A stretch of 64,000 nt of DNA from Enoplosus armatus (Eukaryota; Chordata; Actinopteri; Centrarchiformes; Enoplosidae): contig NC_092184.1 in the NCBI RefSeq assembly GCF_043641665.1, forward strand, positions 1,848,501-1,912,500, read 5' to 3'. Positions 1-10,990 of the stretch are shown here, in pieces (the first letter of the stretch is position 1; the number at the start of each line of letters is the position of its first letter). The position numbers were made by a program, and so were the translations under genes. The notes beneath the pieces are model-generated. The model saw nothing but the letters and a program-made list of their open reading frames with translations. It ran no database searches and had not been told where the DNA came from.

Positions 1-1180
1 CTAATCGGTTAGACAGCGCTAATCTGAAGCGAGAGATTTCAACAGGTCGGTACGTTTCCATAGGATTTCTCTCTGTTAAAGCTGTTAAAGCCTGACCTTC
101 AGAGCGGGGCTGGATGTCGAATTAGCGCATGTATTCTGCCAGTCATGCTGCTATTCGGAAATGATTGTTCTTTGTGAATATGGTATCTTAAAATGGGGCG
201 CAATGGCCTGAAAGCTGTTCACATTCTGAGGTATTCAAACATATATATTACCATTGGACAACAGTGATCCCAGGAACTAACTGGTTCCTAAGAGTGGTCT
301 TCTCTCTGCTGCATTACAAGAGTGCTTTATTTTTTGTGAAATTAACAAAACCTTAACCGCAGCAAAACTGATTGAAATTGTGACTAAATTCGCAGCAAAA
401 GTTACTTCAGATTGTCCAACCATCTTAGAAAGATGATTTAAGACATCATAACAGAGTCAGTGATTGTTGATTTTAAATTTTTAGATTTAAAAATCTCCTT
501 CAAGGTCCACTTCACCCCAAAGTACTTGATTTCTCCAACAAGTCAAAGTCAAAGTTTTGAGGTGGGCTCAAATGTGAGCTACAAAATGTTGCTGCCATGT
601 CTCACATCTGTAATATGAAGCAATTTAGCATGGTTTGCCTCAGAGCAGTGCTACCTGCTACTTTGCTGTGTGTCAGTTTGTTTTGTACTGTATTGTTTAA
701 AGAGAAAAACACTATTAAGCTCAATATCAATATCAATATATGTATATAGAAGTAGATTTTGACCTCATGATGACGTTACGATGCAAGGCTCCAAGTCCAA
801 AATTTGGAAAACAAAATTTGAATTAATGAGCTTACTGCAAACCAAATGACAAAATATCATCACATATAATATTAATGTACGACGATCCCTGAAACATGCC
901 ATTATTTTTAAATGTTTAAATTTTTAAACCATACTGTAGCTGTCATGTGTACATTTTGCAGTTTTTCTTTTTTAAATTGGACATCGACTCAACACTGTTG
1001 AAAATAATCCGTGGGTTTTGCAGATTTGGCAGATATCAGCGCTTTGTCCACTGATAGGCTTGACCCTTGACTTGTCAAACCATCATTGCTGCAGTACTGA
1101 ACCTGCGCTCAGCACATACAGGTAGATGGTATCAGAGCCTCCGGTGCCCTTAGTTATAGGTGCTATCTTGAGTTTCAGGA
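1..1180. other. Single-copy AT-rich sequence, nothing recognised
   Basis: No open frame of note and no repeat family that I recognise. The only local structure is a short run of ATATCA-like words near 725-750. It is probably intergenic or intronic. Confidence 0.5.
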
Positions 1181-1184
1181 CTCA

Positions 1185-1745
1185 CTGTTGAAATGCAATG
1201 CCTCCCAAGTTAAAGCCATGAAAGCCTTGGCCGGCAACACTTCCGGTCAGAGAGAGTGGGGATTTGTGGCAGGTGGCCAGCTGACTGGTGAGCCTGTCCC
1301 AGCGCCGGTGCCCACTGGCAGCCGTCGGCAGCCGCAGCTCGTGCTGTAGAGGACCACCCTTGCCATGGTGAGTAATTCCCCAGTCATCACTCCATACACC
1401 CACAGCTCAATGCTGTCTGGCATGGCTCCCTGTGCCCATTCTTAGTCAACAGGATTAAGCTTGCTTAGCGTGAGCTCTCCGGGATCACCTATACTCCATA
1501 TTGTACACTCACAATGCTGGCTCACCAGTTTGGCTACAACAGCCTGTTTTTTTTTTCCCTTCCCCTCCTCTTCCTCTTTGAATTGGGAGCATATGAATGT
1601 GGTTCCCTCGAGCAGAGAGAAGAGGATTGAGAGCAGGCAGAGGCCAATCGTATCCAGGCCTAAATGAGAGATCTGAGTTAATTTGCCATGCAATTCATAA
1701 ATTGGGATTCATTTGAATTGACTAAAAACATTAGTTGGAGTTAGA
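1185..1745. other. Candidate conserved non-coding block
   Basis: This block has balanced composition and no simple repeats except a short T tract and CT-rich stretch near 1550-1580. All six frames are broken. The part at 1580-1730 is a run of mixed words ending in AT-rich homeobox-like motifs, with the look of vertebrate conserved non-coding DNA. The claim rests on appearance only. An alignment to other teleosts is the deciding test. A lncRNA exon is an alternative. Confidence 0.25.
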
Positions 1746-2258
1746 TTTGTACTGATGTTTCACAGCAAGACTGTTAAGGCCTAATAAAAAAGACCAGTTC
1801 AACCAGCCAGCAAACCAGCAAGCTCCCCCCAAAGATTTCACACTGGTAACATTGTTCATTTGGTGTCACTAAATATTCTCATTAGAAACAAAATTAGTTT
1901 TGATTTGTTTTCTTTGATTTCATGTATGAAACAGACTGTAAACAAGCACACTTTGTGAAGTGAGATTTGTCTGGATTCAAACGTTTTGTTGTACAGGAAA
2001 TCAGGTTGAGAAATTTAGGAGGAGGTGATGAGTATTAGGCTATTGCAAATTCTTAACTGGAATGTAGACAAAAGGTTACAAGTACTACACACTTTACCGG
2101 CATGCAGGGCCATAGCTATCCTGATGAAGTGATTAACTGAAGAAATGAAGGACAGTTAAATTGCTGAATCTTATTCATTTAATGTTTCGGTCAGCACTGT
2201 GGTAGTAGTTCCTAGAAGCAGTTAAAGTTTATCACATTGATGTGTCGAACAGTCCACA

Positions 2259-2643
2259 GGTTCCACGCACCGGAGTCACACAATGGTTCCACTCCCTGGT
2301 TCCATTCACTGGTTCTATGCGTTGGAGTCCCACATTGGAGTCACACACTGCATCCACATACTGGATCAAATGCACTGGATCAACACACTGCACCGATGCA
2401 CTGCATCCACTCACTGCATGCATGCACTAAATCAATGCACTGCATCCATGCACTGCATTCACGCACTTGATCCAGTGCACCCATGCAATGGATCAACGCA
2501 CTGCACCCACACAGTGGATCCAGTGCCGAGTGCACTGTATCACTGCGCAAGTGCAGTGGGTGCGGTGCTGCACTCGTTCACTGGATCCAGTGCGCTCACG
2601 CACTGCAACAATGCACTGGATCAACACACTGGAGTTATGCACA
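2259..2643. repeat. Degenerate minisatellite, 13-bp unit
   Basis: About 29 tandem copies of a 13-bp unit close to GGATCMAYGCACT can be read in register from 2259 onward. Early units carry GGTTCC or GGAGTC in place of GGATCC. Units near 2470-2600 are more scrambled and include palindromic GGATCC and TGCA words in both orientations. Because 13 is not a multiple of 3, three forward frames and one reverse frame stay open across the array, so the apparent 62-135 residue proteins here are a by-product of the repeat. Confidence 0.9.
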
Positions 2644-3165
2644 AGTTGGTGGATAGGCCAATGTCTTTGGACTCATTGTATTTGTATTGAAATAATATTA
2701 CTGTCAGGCCAACAAAAATACATAAATGCATAAATGATTTGTATTTCTTACTGGAGAAGACTTTGAAATGGTCAAAGCGCTCTCTGTACAATATGATACT
2801 TTCAACATGTGTGTGTTAGTTTTAGCAAACTCAACAGATACAAAACAGGGACATTTTGGTAGTTCCACTCCCAGAAAATAGACAGACTTAGGTTGTTGGT
2901 CTCAACAAGTACAGTTTCTGTGTACACAGTCTGTAAATATGACATCTGACTCGGCCACCTGTTTCTATGGATCAAAATGATCCAGTATAGATATGATTTG
3001 TGCCTGTCACTCTGCTAATTGAACGCTCCCTTTGTTATTAGGGTTATAAGTTACTTCTGAGCCAACATGCTTAAATAAGAAGTACTTGAGTCTTAGCTTG
3101 ACCTTCCAGTCTGGTGATTTTCCCTCACTGAATCCTGCAAAAGCTCTCCTGACTCAGTATTTTGG
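2644..3165. other. Unassigned single-copy sequence
   Basis: AT-rich sequence downstream of the minisatellite. I see no repeat family, RNA gene or plausible exon. Confidence 0.45.
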
Positions 3166-3400
3166 TATTAAATTGTACCTCAATGCCATTTGTGTCACAG
3201 TATAAAATGCTAGAGGTACGTAATGTCATTTGGTGGAATCTGGGCCATTTGCTTCGGAAAATTAATGTGGTTTCCTCCAGGATCTCTGTCTCTTTCTTCA
3301 GGCTTGTATTTCATCAGAAAATGAAATGCCCTTCTACCCGCAGCACCCTTTTGACAAGAGTAATAGTTAATGAATAGGACTATTATCAACATCTAGGTCT
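3166..3400. other. Candidate conserved non-coding block
   Basis: A 230-bp stretch of mixed composition without simple repeats, containing AAATTAATG and TAGTTAATGAATAG homeobox-like words. Short frames on both strands have no domain character. This is judged on appearance only. Confidence 0.22.
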
Positions 3401-5520
3401 TCGGGTATATTTCTTGGTAACGAATAGCCGCGCAGGCGTGATTACGCATATGGGAGTGCATCGCGTGGAATTCACAGAGAAACGTTCTAAGGCACTAACT
3501 GGGTCGTGTTGCTGTGTTCTTTGGATAATCACAGATCCGTATGACGAACTGTAACATACTCCAATATTGACTTTAGATGTTTGTGTTCACTTCTCTATAA
3601 TGTCACGCAATTATAAAAACTTAAAAGTCTTGCTTTTTGACTGCACGTGCCAGAGTGCAGTTAATTATTACCGCGATAATTAGATAACATACATATATTC
3701 ATATGTGTGGGAGAATATTTCATGCCAGGAAATATGCATACATAGTGTTTACATAACATGTGGGTGAATGTGTCTGTCAATTCTCAATAAGAGTGTGCAA
3801 ATATGTGCTCCGTGCACAAGCATACTGTGTGTGTTTGTACTCCATACGACAACCATAACATATGCTCCGGTATTTGTCTGCGTGCGCATGCGTTTGCTGG
3901 TCCGTGCACGTACAGTATCTGGATATTTGTTCGTGTGTCTGTAGGAGGATAATAGCCATCACACGGTCTCAAGTTAATTTCCCATGTAAATAGCACACTG
4001 CTGTTTAATCACACAAAAACCAGACTGAGAAATTGAGCGTGTCTGCAGTGTTCATACATAATGAACTCAAGTCGAATGCAATATTTGTTTTACTGCAAGA
4101 AAAAATAAGAAAGGGAAACCCACCTGGTTTTGTTAAACTAGAGACAGTATTCTATGCAAGATAAGTGAGGGCTAATTTACTGTACAATCGGAGACAGAGT
4201 TGGATTTTCTAGCAGTTTGTAAACTCGCTGTATCCAATTTACACATAACTGCTGGGGACACGCTTTGTTTAGATCTAGTGTTTTTAATTGTTTGAATCCT
4301 GACTGGACATTTATGCAGCAAATCCAAGGCCCCAATACTCAGACCTCAACAGGAACAAAATGAAACGTTGCACCTAAACACACCGCAAAATTTGTACCTG
4401 GTAAGTATTCGAGTGTTGGAGCACTGTCTCAATAAAGCGCACACCTTGTTGTGAGAAATGTCTCCAAAGTCAACATGTCTGCATGTTTAAGACCCAGCAT
4501 GAACAAATTACAAAGTACATAAACATGCATAATAGTAAAAATCACAAAATGCATGTGAATTATTACATTCAAATGAAGAAATAAAACTACAAAACAATGG
4601 AAACTGTTAGGCAGATTTGTCTGTACATGTGTCCATCAATCAAAATGTCGTTGCCAAGGCCGTTGCCAGGCCGTGAGTCACGGGCAAGCGTCATAGGCTA
4701 TGACAGAACCTGTCAGTATGCTAACGGTTAACTTCCTTCGTAAACGTCCTTCCCCGGCAACAAAAACGCTGCGTTCAGGCGCCCGTGGTGTTGAAAGGTG
4801 TGCTCGGTGGGTGTGCCAATTCAGCGCTAATAATTGCCCCCCCCCCATCCTGATGAAAACGCCTATGGTGCAAACACGTGCGCGTGTATACACATGCACG
4901 TACGTATGCATATGCGTTTCTATGCATGTGCGCGCAAGTACAGTGTCCCGGTTTGGCGTTTTGAAAATATGGTCACCCTATACTGTATGTAACAATTTAC
5001 ATGTATTAATTGCTTTGTATTTTCAATGTGTGAACGGATTGCAACACATCTTAAAAAAGAGCCACTGCTCAGCGACAGACTGGCATTCAGCGAGCTAACC
5101 CTGGATTACCTGGAGTAACAAAGGCGCTGTTTCTGGAAAGGAACCTTACTCTTTTTTTGTACTGTGTTTTTTTTTTAATTTTTCAATGCTTTCAATGCAA
5201 TCAAAATTCCATTCACTTCCATTGGAATGGTAGAAATAACCTGGGGTGGGATAACCTGGGCAAATACTCAAAACTATCTGGCTGGATACCACGAGAGTCA
5301 AGTGAGAAAAATGTTTTTTTTTTCTATGTTAATATGAGTCAACTGGCCCTTTAAACACTGACGTGTCCAACATCTTAACTCCACCTCAGAAACAGGCGCG
5401 GGGAGAGCTTAAACCTGCTGATCTATAGCATCTGATCTGAGCCCTTAATGACTGAGAGGACGGCAACGGGACTGGCTGACTGACTGGACTGGACTGGCTG
5501 TCAGCTGCACGCCACCACCA
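3401..5520. other. Unassigned sequence
   Basis: Mostly AT-rich sequence with alternating purine-pyrimidine words (TGTGTG, CATATG, GCGCAT) around 3700-3900 and 4860-4940, and a short C run near 4838. Open frames at 4700-5098 (+) and 3777-3996 (-) lack recognisable motifs. No gene is supported. Confidence 0.4.
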
Positions 5521-5558
5521 GCACCAGGGTGCAGGAAGCCAAAGGTGGTGTGTTTGCA

Positions 5559-5586
5559 TGTGTGTGTGTGTGTGTGTGTGTGTGTT
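5559..5586. repeat. (GT)n microsatellite
   Basis: Uninterrupted GT dinucleotides. They account for the VCVCVC or THTHTH runs in the open frames on both strands here. Confidence 0.95.
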
Positions 5587-5676
5587 TTGAGGGCCTCGGT
5601 CACACTCCATCACGCCTCTGCTCACCGCTGACCCCTGCTCGTCCTTCACACCGGGGCCAGGAGCACCACTATAATT

Positions 5677-5703
5677 GCGGCGGCAGCGGCGGCGGCGGCG
5701 GCT
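5677..5703. repeat. (CGG)n trinucleotide repeat
   Basis: CGG units with one CAG interruption, in a locally GC-rich stretch. The block that follows at 5740 is AT-rich. Confidence 0.85.
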
Positions 5704-5739
5704 TAAAACCGCCAAATCATAAAAAAAGCCACCACGAGC

Positions 5740-6095
5740 TCCAGTGAATTATGAGGAAATATGGCCTTCCTTTACAGCGGGGGCCGTGAATGAAGCCATA
5801 AAATTATGAGCAGTTTTTATGATGGCCCATTGAAGTAGGATGCTTGTATATTGATGGTTCACAGGCTGTATCCCTCTTCCCCCGTGCGGTGGAAGAGCTG
5901 ACAAAGGGGCCCCTGTGTAACTATTTTTCATGCATTTAATATATTAATTATCCGGTAAATGTTCCCCAGGCAGTGCTTGGCATAGCAGAGAATGACAGCT
6001 TTTCGATGAAGCTCCTGGGCTGGCCCATCAGACTGCAGTGTATTACGTGGGAAAGGTCATTGCGGGGTTAATGTAACTTTTTATTTGCTGATTTT
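5740..6095. other. Candidate conserved non-coding block, homeobox-rich
   Basis: Repeat-free sequence bounded by the CGG repeat on the left and a purine-rich low-complexity stretch on the right. The centre holds CATGCATTTAAT and ATATTAATTATCC (TTAATTA at 5944-5950), the kind of homeodomain and POU words common in deeply conserved vertebrate enhancers. All frames are short. The regulatory role is inferred, and cross-species alignment would decide. Confidence 0.35.
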
Positions 6096-6288
6096 TCATA
6101 CACATGGAGGGTGGTAGGGAAAGGGAAGCGAGGCTAGTTTAGAAGAAGAGAAAAAAAGAAAAAAGAAAAAAAGAAGCGAGACAGAGTAAGACAGAGAGAG
6201 ATGGGCAGGGGCAGAGGCAAAGGGGTGGTGTGTGTTGGGAGCGTAGAAGATAACGCCGGGGTTTTTATTATTGCGTTTGGGTTCAGAC

Positions 6289-6380
6289 TTTTTTTTTTTT
6301 TTTTTTTCTGTCTTGGTCTGATATTGTAGCCTGCCCTCCCTCCCTCCCTCCCTACCCCCCCCCCCCCCCACCCCCCCCCC
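6289..6380. repeat. Compound low-complexity tract: poly-T, CCCT, poly-C
   Basis: A T19 run at 6289-6307, then (CCCT)n near 6334-6353, then C15-A-C10 at 6355-6380. The pyrimidine-only strand continues the AG-rich stretch at 6110-6215 in style. This produces the poly-K and poly-G frame on the minus strand. Confidence 0.9.
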
Positions 6381-6439
6381 TCTCAAAACACGCACACACT
6401 CCCAGACACTCACTCACACACAGTAGCTTCTGGCTCTGC

Positions 6440-7570
6440 TACATGAGAGAAACTGATAGGTGAGCTCACAGTAAAAAGGCATTACTTGGGTGCAACTCGC
6501 TGATTGTCTGCAACCATCCATAACCCACCTTCACATCCCATCCCGAATCAATTCTTGATCAATTTCATGCCAGAGAAAGAAATCATTTCTCCAAAATGGA
6601 GAACACATACAGTTTGATCATTTGTGCTCTTCCAGTAGTAATTAAACTGCTGGGTGGAATCACTGAAAAGATTATTGTGCTGCTTTATGCCAACTATTTC
6701 TTCGTTCTACAAACTTAGATGACGCTGGCAGTATCTCTTTCAAACATGGTTAGGAAGGGAAGGGAAAAAAAGAGGGGGGGGGGGAAAGTCTTCTTTAATC
6801 ACCATATGCACTCTCACTAATTCAGGTGCTCTGAAGTGCTGTCAAGAAACAATTGAGTGCAGACTCAGTTGAAGTGATCAATTGTGCGTGGTCCCTAGGT
6901 ATGGCTCTCATTTGCTGGTGCATTCCTCCAGCTGATTGAGTTAATTAGGCCGCCCCCACATCCTGCTGATTGGATGTAAACATTAATATGCCAGAAAATG
7001 ACTCCGTCGATGTTTACTGCGCTGTTCCGAGCTTTGCTAAATTGATCGGCTATTGAAAAGGAAAAAAAGAAAAGAAAAAGCGAGCGGCTTTCATTTGATC
7101 CCACTTGGAGATAGTGAGGAGTTTCAGATGCAAAGACACCCCCCTGTCCACCCGCACCTCCCTCCCCATGTCTTCTTCATCTCATTCCAAAAGCCGCTTA
7201 ACCAGTTGTTTGGCCTATTCAAGGGTGTTTGATTTGATTTGTAAGACTTATTCTGGAATTAATCTGATTTTCTTCCAAGTTCAAATTTGTCGGTAAACTT
7301 CCAAGCACTTTTTTTTTTTTTTTTTTTTTATTCTCCTCCCTGGACACCCCCCCTTCGCCTCCTCTCCCCCCACATTTTCACCCAGCCCTTATGAATTCTC
7401 CTCGCCTCTCAAAGTTGAAAAGCTGCAGTGGTGAAATACAGAGCGAGGACGGCAGCATGCTCTGAGATGATCTTTTATAAATCAGAGTGCGGTGTGAAGC
7501 CCCAGCTCGATATCTCATCATACACGTGGTAGTGTTCAGAAAGTGGCCCAAGCAATGAGCCAAGGCTCAA
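6440..7570. other. Candidate conserved non-coding cluster
   Basis: Three repeat-poor sub-blocks (6440-6740, 6890-7290 and 7390-7570) are separated by a short G run near 6774 and a T21 tract at 7309-7329. GAGTTAATTAGG at 6938-6949 and several GATTGG or ATTGATC words resemble homeodomain and CCAAT-type sites. No frame longer than about 70 codons occurs and none has domain character. Conservation is inferred from appearance only. Confidence 0.3.
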
Positions 7571-8089
7571 CTATCTATTCGGAGGTGTACGTGCTTTGTG
7601 AGAGTTTGTGTATGGTGTTTCTATTGACCAGTGAATGCACCATTATACACTGATTTATGAATATGTGCTTCCATGAGTCCTGCATGTTTTCATGCATTCA
7701 CAGTTTAGAGAGAGAACACGGTTCCTTTTGTCGGAGGCGCTACAGTGCATGCAGCTGAATGAACAGTTGTACCCGTGAACTCACGGCTGCAGCCAAGAGG
7801 GGAAGTAGTTTACTATCTCATATGATATCGCTTTCACAAAAGAGCATAGAGATATAAGGTTGAATGTAAGTATTGCATTAAAAGTTGTCCAAATGTCAAT
7901 TTAATAATTGCAAACACCAAAATTTTTTTATTTCATAGTATGTTCTGCAACCCTCCAACTCACCTGTCTCACATTCAGGTGCTTTTAAAGCTGCACGTAT
8001 CAATATTTTCTATGTTACAAATGGCCCAAAGGACTATGTGTAATATCAGATATGTCCTGAGGAAAGGTGGTGATGATCCCACAGAGAGT
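7571..8089. other. Unassigned sequence
   Basis: AT-rich single-copy sequence with scattered CATGCA words near 7680-7750. No gene or repeat family is recognised. Confidence 0.4.
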
Positions 8090-8345
8090 TTTTTTAGCCT
8101 CTTTTAGCTAACTGTTTTGGCCTTATGGCCCGCCAATTCCACTCTCATCATGTTTCCAGCAGCAGCAGGCAGCTATTTTCAGTGAAAAAGTTCTGATCCC
8201 ACTGTACTTAAAGAGCCAGATGTTTTTTTTTTGTCTCAGGAGTTGGTGGAGACCAAACCAGAGCTAAAGTGAATAGAGTGAATATTGGACATTCATCAAG
8301 TGGACACAAACGTGATGGCAATGAACGCTAATGATCTATATACTG
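8090..8345 (-). repeat. Dispersed repeat R1, reverse copy
   Basis: This is homologous, in reverse orientation, to copies at 29286-29531, 30486-30740 and 39465-39940. Shared words include GGTGGAGACCAAACCAGAGC (8237-8256), the following AGTGAATATTGGAC segment and a CAGCAGGCAGC...TTTTCAG segment near 8166-8184. I recognise the family as a common teleost interspersed repeat but cannot give its class. It has no coding capacity. Confidence 0.7.
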
Positions 8346-8529
8346 CAAAAAAAGAGGTGGAAAATTGGGTCTATTAATGAGGAGAACATGCTTCATCTAT
8401 TATCTTTTTCAATCAGATAGAATTTTCTTCAAAATCGTATTCACAAAAATCAACCTGTATCATGTGAATCCATGCACATATTAGAACGTTATATTAAGAA
8501 TTTTTAGATCAGCATTTTAATGTACTTTA

Positions 8530-9560
8530 ATTATTTTAGTAAAATGGAAGGGGATGGAAATTCCAGCACCCACAAGTTGAAGAGGGATAGATGCTGTGCA
8601 ACACAATTCTGACTTGTAATAAAATGGAATCATCCTTAAATTGTTGGGGCCCAAAAGCCAAGACACCCCCTGCTCCTACTCTTTGCACCTCCGCATACAC
8701 ACAGCAGTTACGGCTATAGAGGGTAACAGCTCTGGAACAGAGGGTGGAAGTCCCAGCTGGATGTTGCTGTGGTCTGACGCACCACCAGTGCCCCCCACCT
8801 CCCTGCCTCACCCATCCCATCCCATCCCATCCTCATCTCGCCCCCCTGCTGTGCATCAAGCCCCATTAACCCCCCGCCTGCCTCTCTGCAGGCTCCCTGT
8901 GTGCTTAACACAGTGGCGTTAGCGTAAAAGATGTGCCTGCTCCTCCAGATGAGCTTTGCACAGTTTAATAGAGGTCTTGGAGGGCTCCACATTAATATAG
9001 TAAGGCTGCTGAGAGGAGGCCATGACTTACACCTCCCCAATCCTCCCACCCTACACCCTGTCTCCCCCCATTTTTCTATCTTTATTTCGTTTTTTTTTTT
9101 TCTGAGTCATTTGGCGGTGTGATGACATGTCCGTCCTCACACTGGCGGTATAACATCAACTTTAACCCCGCAGCTGGGTTATAACCTCCTTCTCTCATCT
9201 TTGTGTGTTGACAGCAGTGGTCAAACAGTCACATTAAGGTGACGACTAGTGCCGCCTTTAGCACTGTGCCGATGTGTTGGGGCTTCTAGGTGAGCAAAGC
9301 CTTTGGCACGTGGGCCAAAGTGTGGAGGAAGGGATTTGCTGAGGGAGCTTTGTTTTGTTGAGTTGCTTTTGTTCTACAATTGACCATCATGCATGTAAGC
9401 GGTCATTCCTGATGCAATGCAGTTTGTGGCTCATTTCCATACTACACTTCAGATATCTTCAAACTTCCTACCCCCGGGAGCACTTTGGTGTTGAGCAGGA
9501 TATCTCAACAAAACACTGGGCACTGCTTATACTAAACCGCTAATGACCTCCTGACCTCTC
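8530..9560. other. Single-copy sequence with candidate conserved blocks
   Basis: The best-looking conserved segment is 8905-9025, a compact mixed-composition stretch with AGTTTAATAGAGG and ACATTAATATAG words. 9110-9350 is similar. A CATCC tandem (about four CCCAT units) lies at 8813-8835. Several overlapping 60-110 codon frames exist on both strands, but they are proline-rich translations of CCC-rich DNA with no domain. Confidence 0.25.
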
Positions 9561-9599
9561 CTCTATCACCACCAGTCGGCCATATTGTTAACTTGTACA

Positions 9600-9680
9600 T
9601 ATGGAAATATCAAAATCTAATGGTCTGACCATGATGAAATTTACTGAGCACACTTATGCTCCCCAGAAGATGACTTTTCC
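9600..9680 (+). repeat. Dispersed repeat R2, short diverged copy
   Basis: The string with GAAATATCAAAATCTAATGG, then CCATGATGAAATTTACTGAG, then GCTCCCCAGAAGATGA follows the same order of words as the better-preserved R2 copies at 32685-32808 and 35205-35350 (AAATATCTCAACAACTGTTG, GCCATGAAATTTGGCACAG, GGTCCCCA). Strongly diverged. Confidence 0.5.
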
Positions 9681-10044
9681 ACGAGCAACAACCTCAGGAC
9701 AAACTTTATATATATATATTATTTGCCCCCACTACTGGCCATGCTGCATCATAATTTTATATATTTATGTCAACATCTAAGTTGTAATTATGACTAAGAA
9801 AATCTATTTTTTTCTGAAAGCTCCAGCACAACTGACTTGGGGCTTTATAAGGCGGGAGGGCCTTAAAAAGCAAACACAGACACCACATGTTGCCAAAGTC
9901 TGTTGTTCAAGGTAAAACTTAAAGGATGTGGTGCTATATTGACCATACACAGTATTTGTAACCCTCCACATGACCAACTGCATCCATAAAACCACTGCTC
10001 AACATTGGATGAATATTATAATCATAATATATATATATAATATA

Positions 10045-10100
10045 ATGAGTATAATTCCCCCCCCGTGGGATCAATAAAGTATTTCTGATTCTGAATAACA
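10045..10100 (+). mobile_element. Non-LTR retrotransposon 3' tail fragment
   Basis: CCCCGTGGGATCAATAAAG followed by TATTTCTGATTCTG is a characteristic 3' end of teleost LINEs, with an AATAAA signal and a short terminal repeat. Only the last 50 or so bases are present, so this is a strongly 5'-truncated insertion. A relative with the same GTGGGATTAATAAAG ending lies at 51660-51893. The family is not resolved. Confidence 0.65.
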
Positions 10101-10189
10101 TTATTTGTTTAGTAATTTACACATTTTAATTATACATTTTTTTTTTAACTACAAGAACAACTGACTGTAAGACAGTAAGACTGTAATAG

Positions 10190-10990
10190 ATTCATCACCA
10201 TCACAATGTCAGCTCGAGATTGGTTTACCTCTTACGCACCTGACCATCTTTTTCATGCCAGTTTGGACAATTTCTCATCAATTCCTCCATTGCTGGTACC
10301 TCCTGTGGGGTTCCACAAGGATTCATCCTAGGCCCTGTTCTCTTTTCCTTTTCCTTACACATGCTTCCGCTAGGATAAGACCGTTAAGGACCGTCTTAAT
10401 GGAAGGCCAAGCAACTTTCTCGAGCTGAAAGTTAAGTCTAATTGATAATTACTTTTGGCTCTTAGGCCTCGTATCTAAAAACCATAATGCGTTTGTTGAG
10501 TACGCTTAAATGTCTGACAAAAAAAAAATTCATTTCATTTCTAATTCTGATTTCAACTTTTAGAGCCAAATCAATTCAGTGGACGTATTTTCACAAAATC
10601 AAAAATCCTCTCTCCCCATTGATCTGGAGAAAGTTATCCATGCCTTTGCTGTTGCCCAGACTTCTATAATTCCCTACATGTTACAATTCTCAGTCTTCCT
10701 TGTTCCGGGTGCAGCTCATTCAAAACGCACCGGTGTGGTATTAAATAGATTTTTAAATCTTACTGTTTGTTTTAAAGGCATTAAATGGGTTGGGGACCTT
10801 CTTACATTTCAGATCTCTTAAACCTTCATCCAGGTGCCTAAGGTCCTCTTCTTTTGGTAGTTGTTCCACGTAAGCGTAAAGAGGCTTCACTGCTACAAGC
10901 CCTTTTGTTCTACATCTGCGTTGCTTGCTCTTACGCAGCAGATTTTTGGAGATTTTTGCTTTGAAAATTGTTCCTCAATTTGGTCTACTT
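10190..10990 (+). pseudogene. L2-like LINE reverse transcriptase remnant
   Basis: Translated in shifting frames, the strand carries consecutive landmarks of a teleost L2/CR1-type ORF2. ARDWFTSY starts at 10212, GVPQGFILGPVLFS (the RT motif upstream of the catalytic box) ends at 10351, and MLPLG with a stop lies near 10359-10373. SNFLELK follows near 10409 and DLEKVIHAF lies at 10621-10647. A region resembling FKxLLxFKxINGLAPSYLSDLL falls near 10750-10820. At least one frameshift separates SLDNFSS from GVPQG, and the segment that should hold the (F/Y)ADD catalytic box is deleted between 10373 and 10409. The copy is therefore dead. The element has lost its 5' part. The clade call comes from motif memory, and RepeatMasker or a tblastn search would confirm it. 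Confidence 0.8.

Noticed and set aside
2237..2733. Overlapping 62-135 codon frames on the plus strand and one on the minus strand
   Set aside because: They lie on the 13-bp minisatellite, and the period keeps all frames open. Their residues simply cycle with the repeat.
8536..9049. Several 90-110 codon frames on both strands as a gene
   Set aside because: Plus and minus frames overlap fully, are rich in Pro/Gly from CCC and GGG DNA, and no domain is visible.
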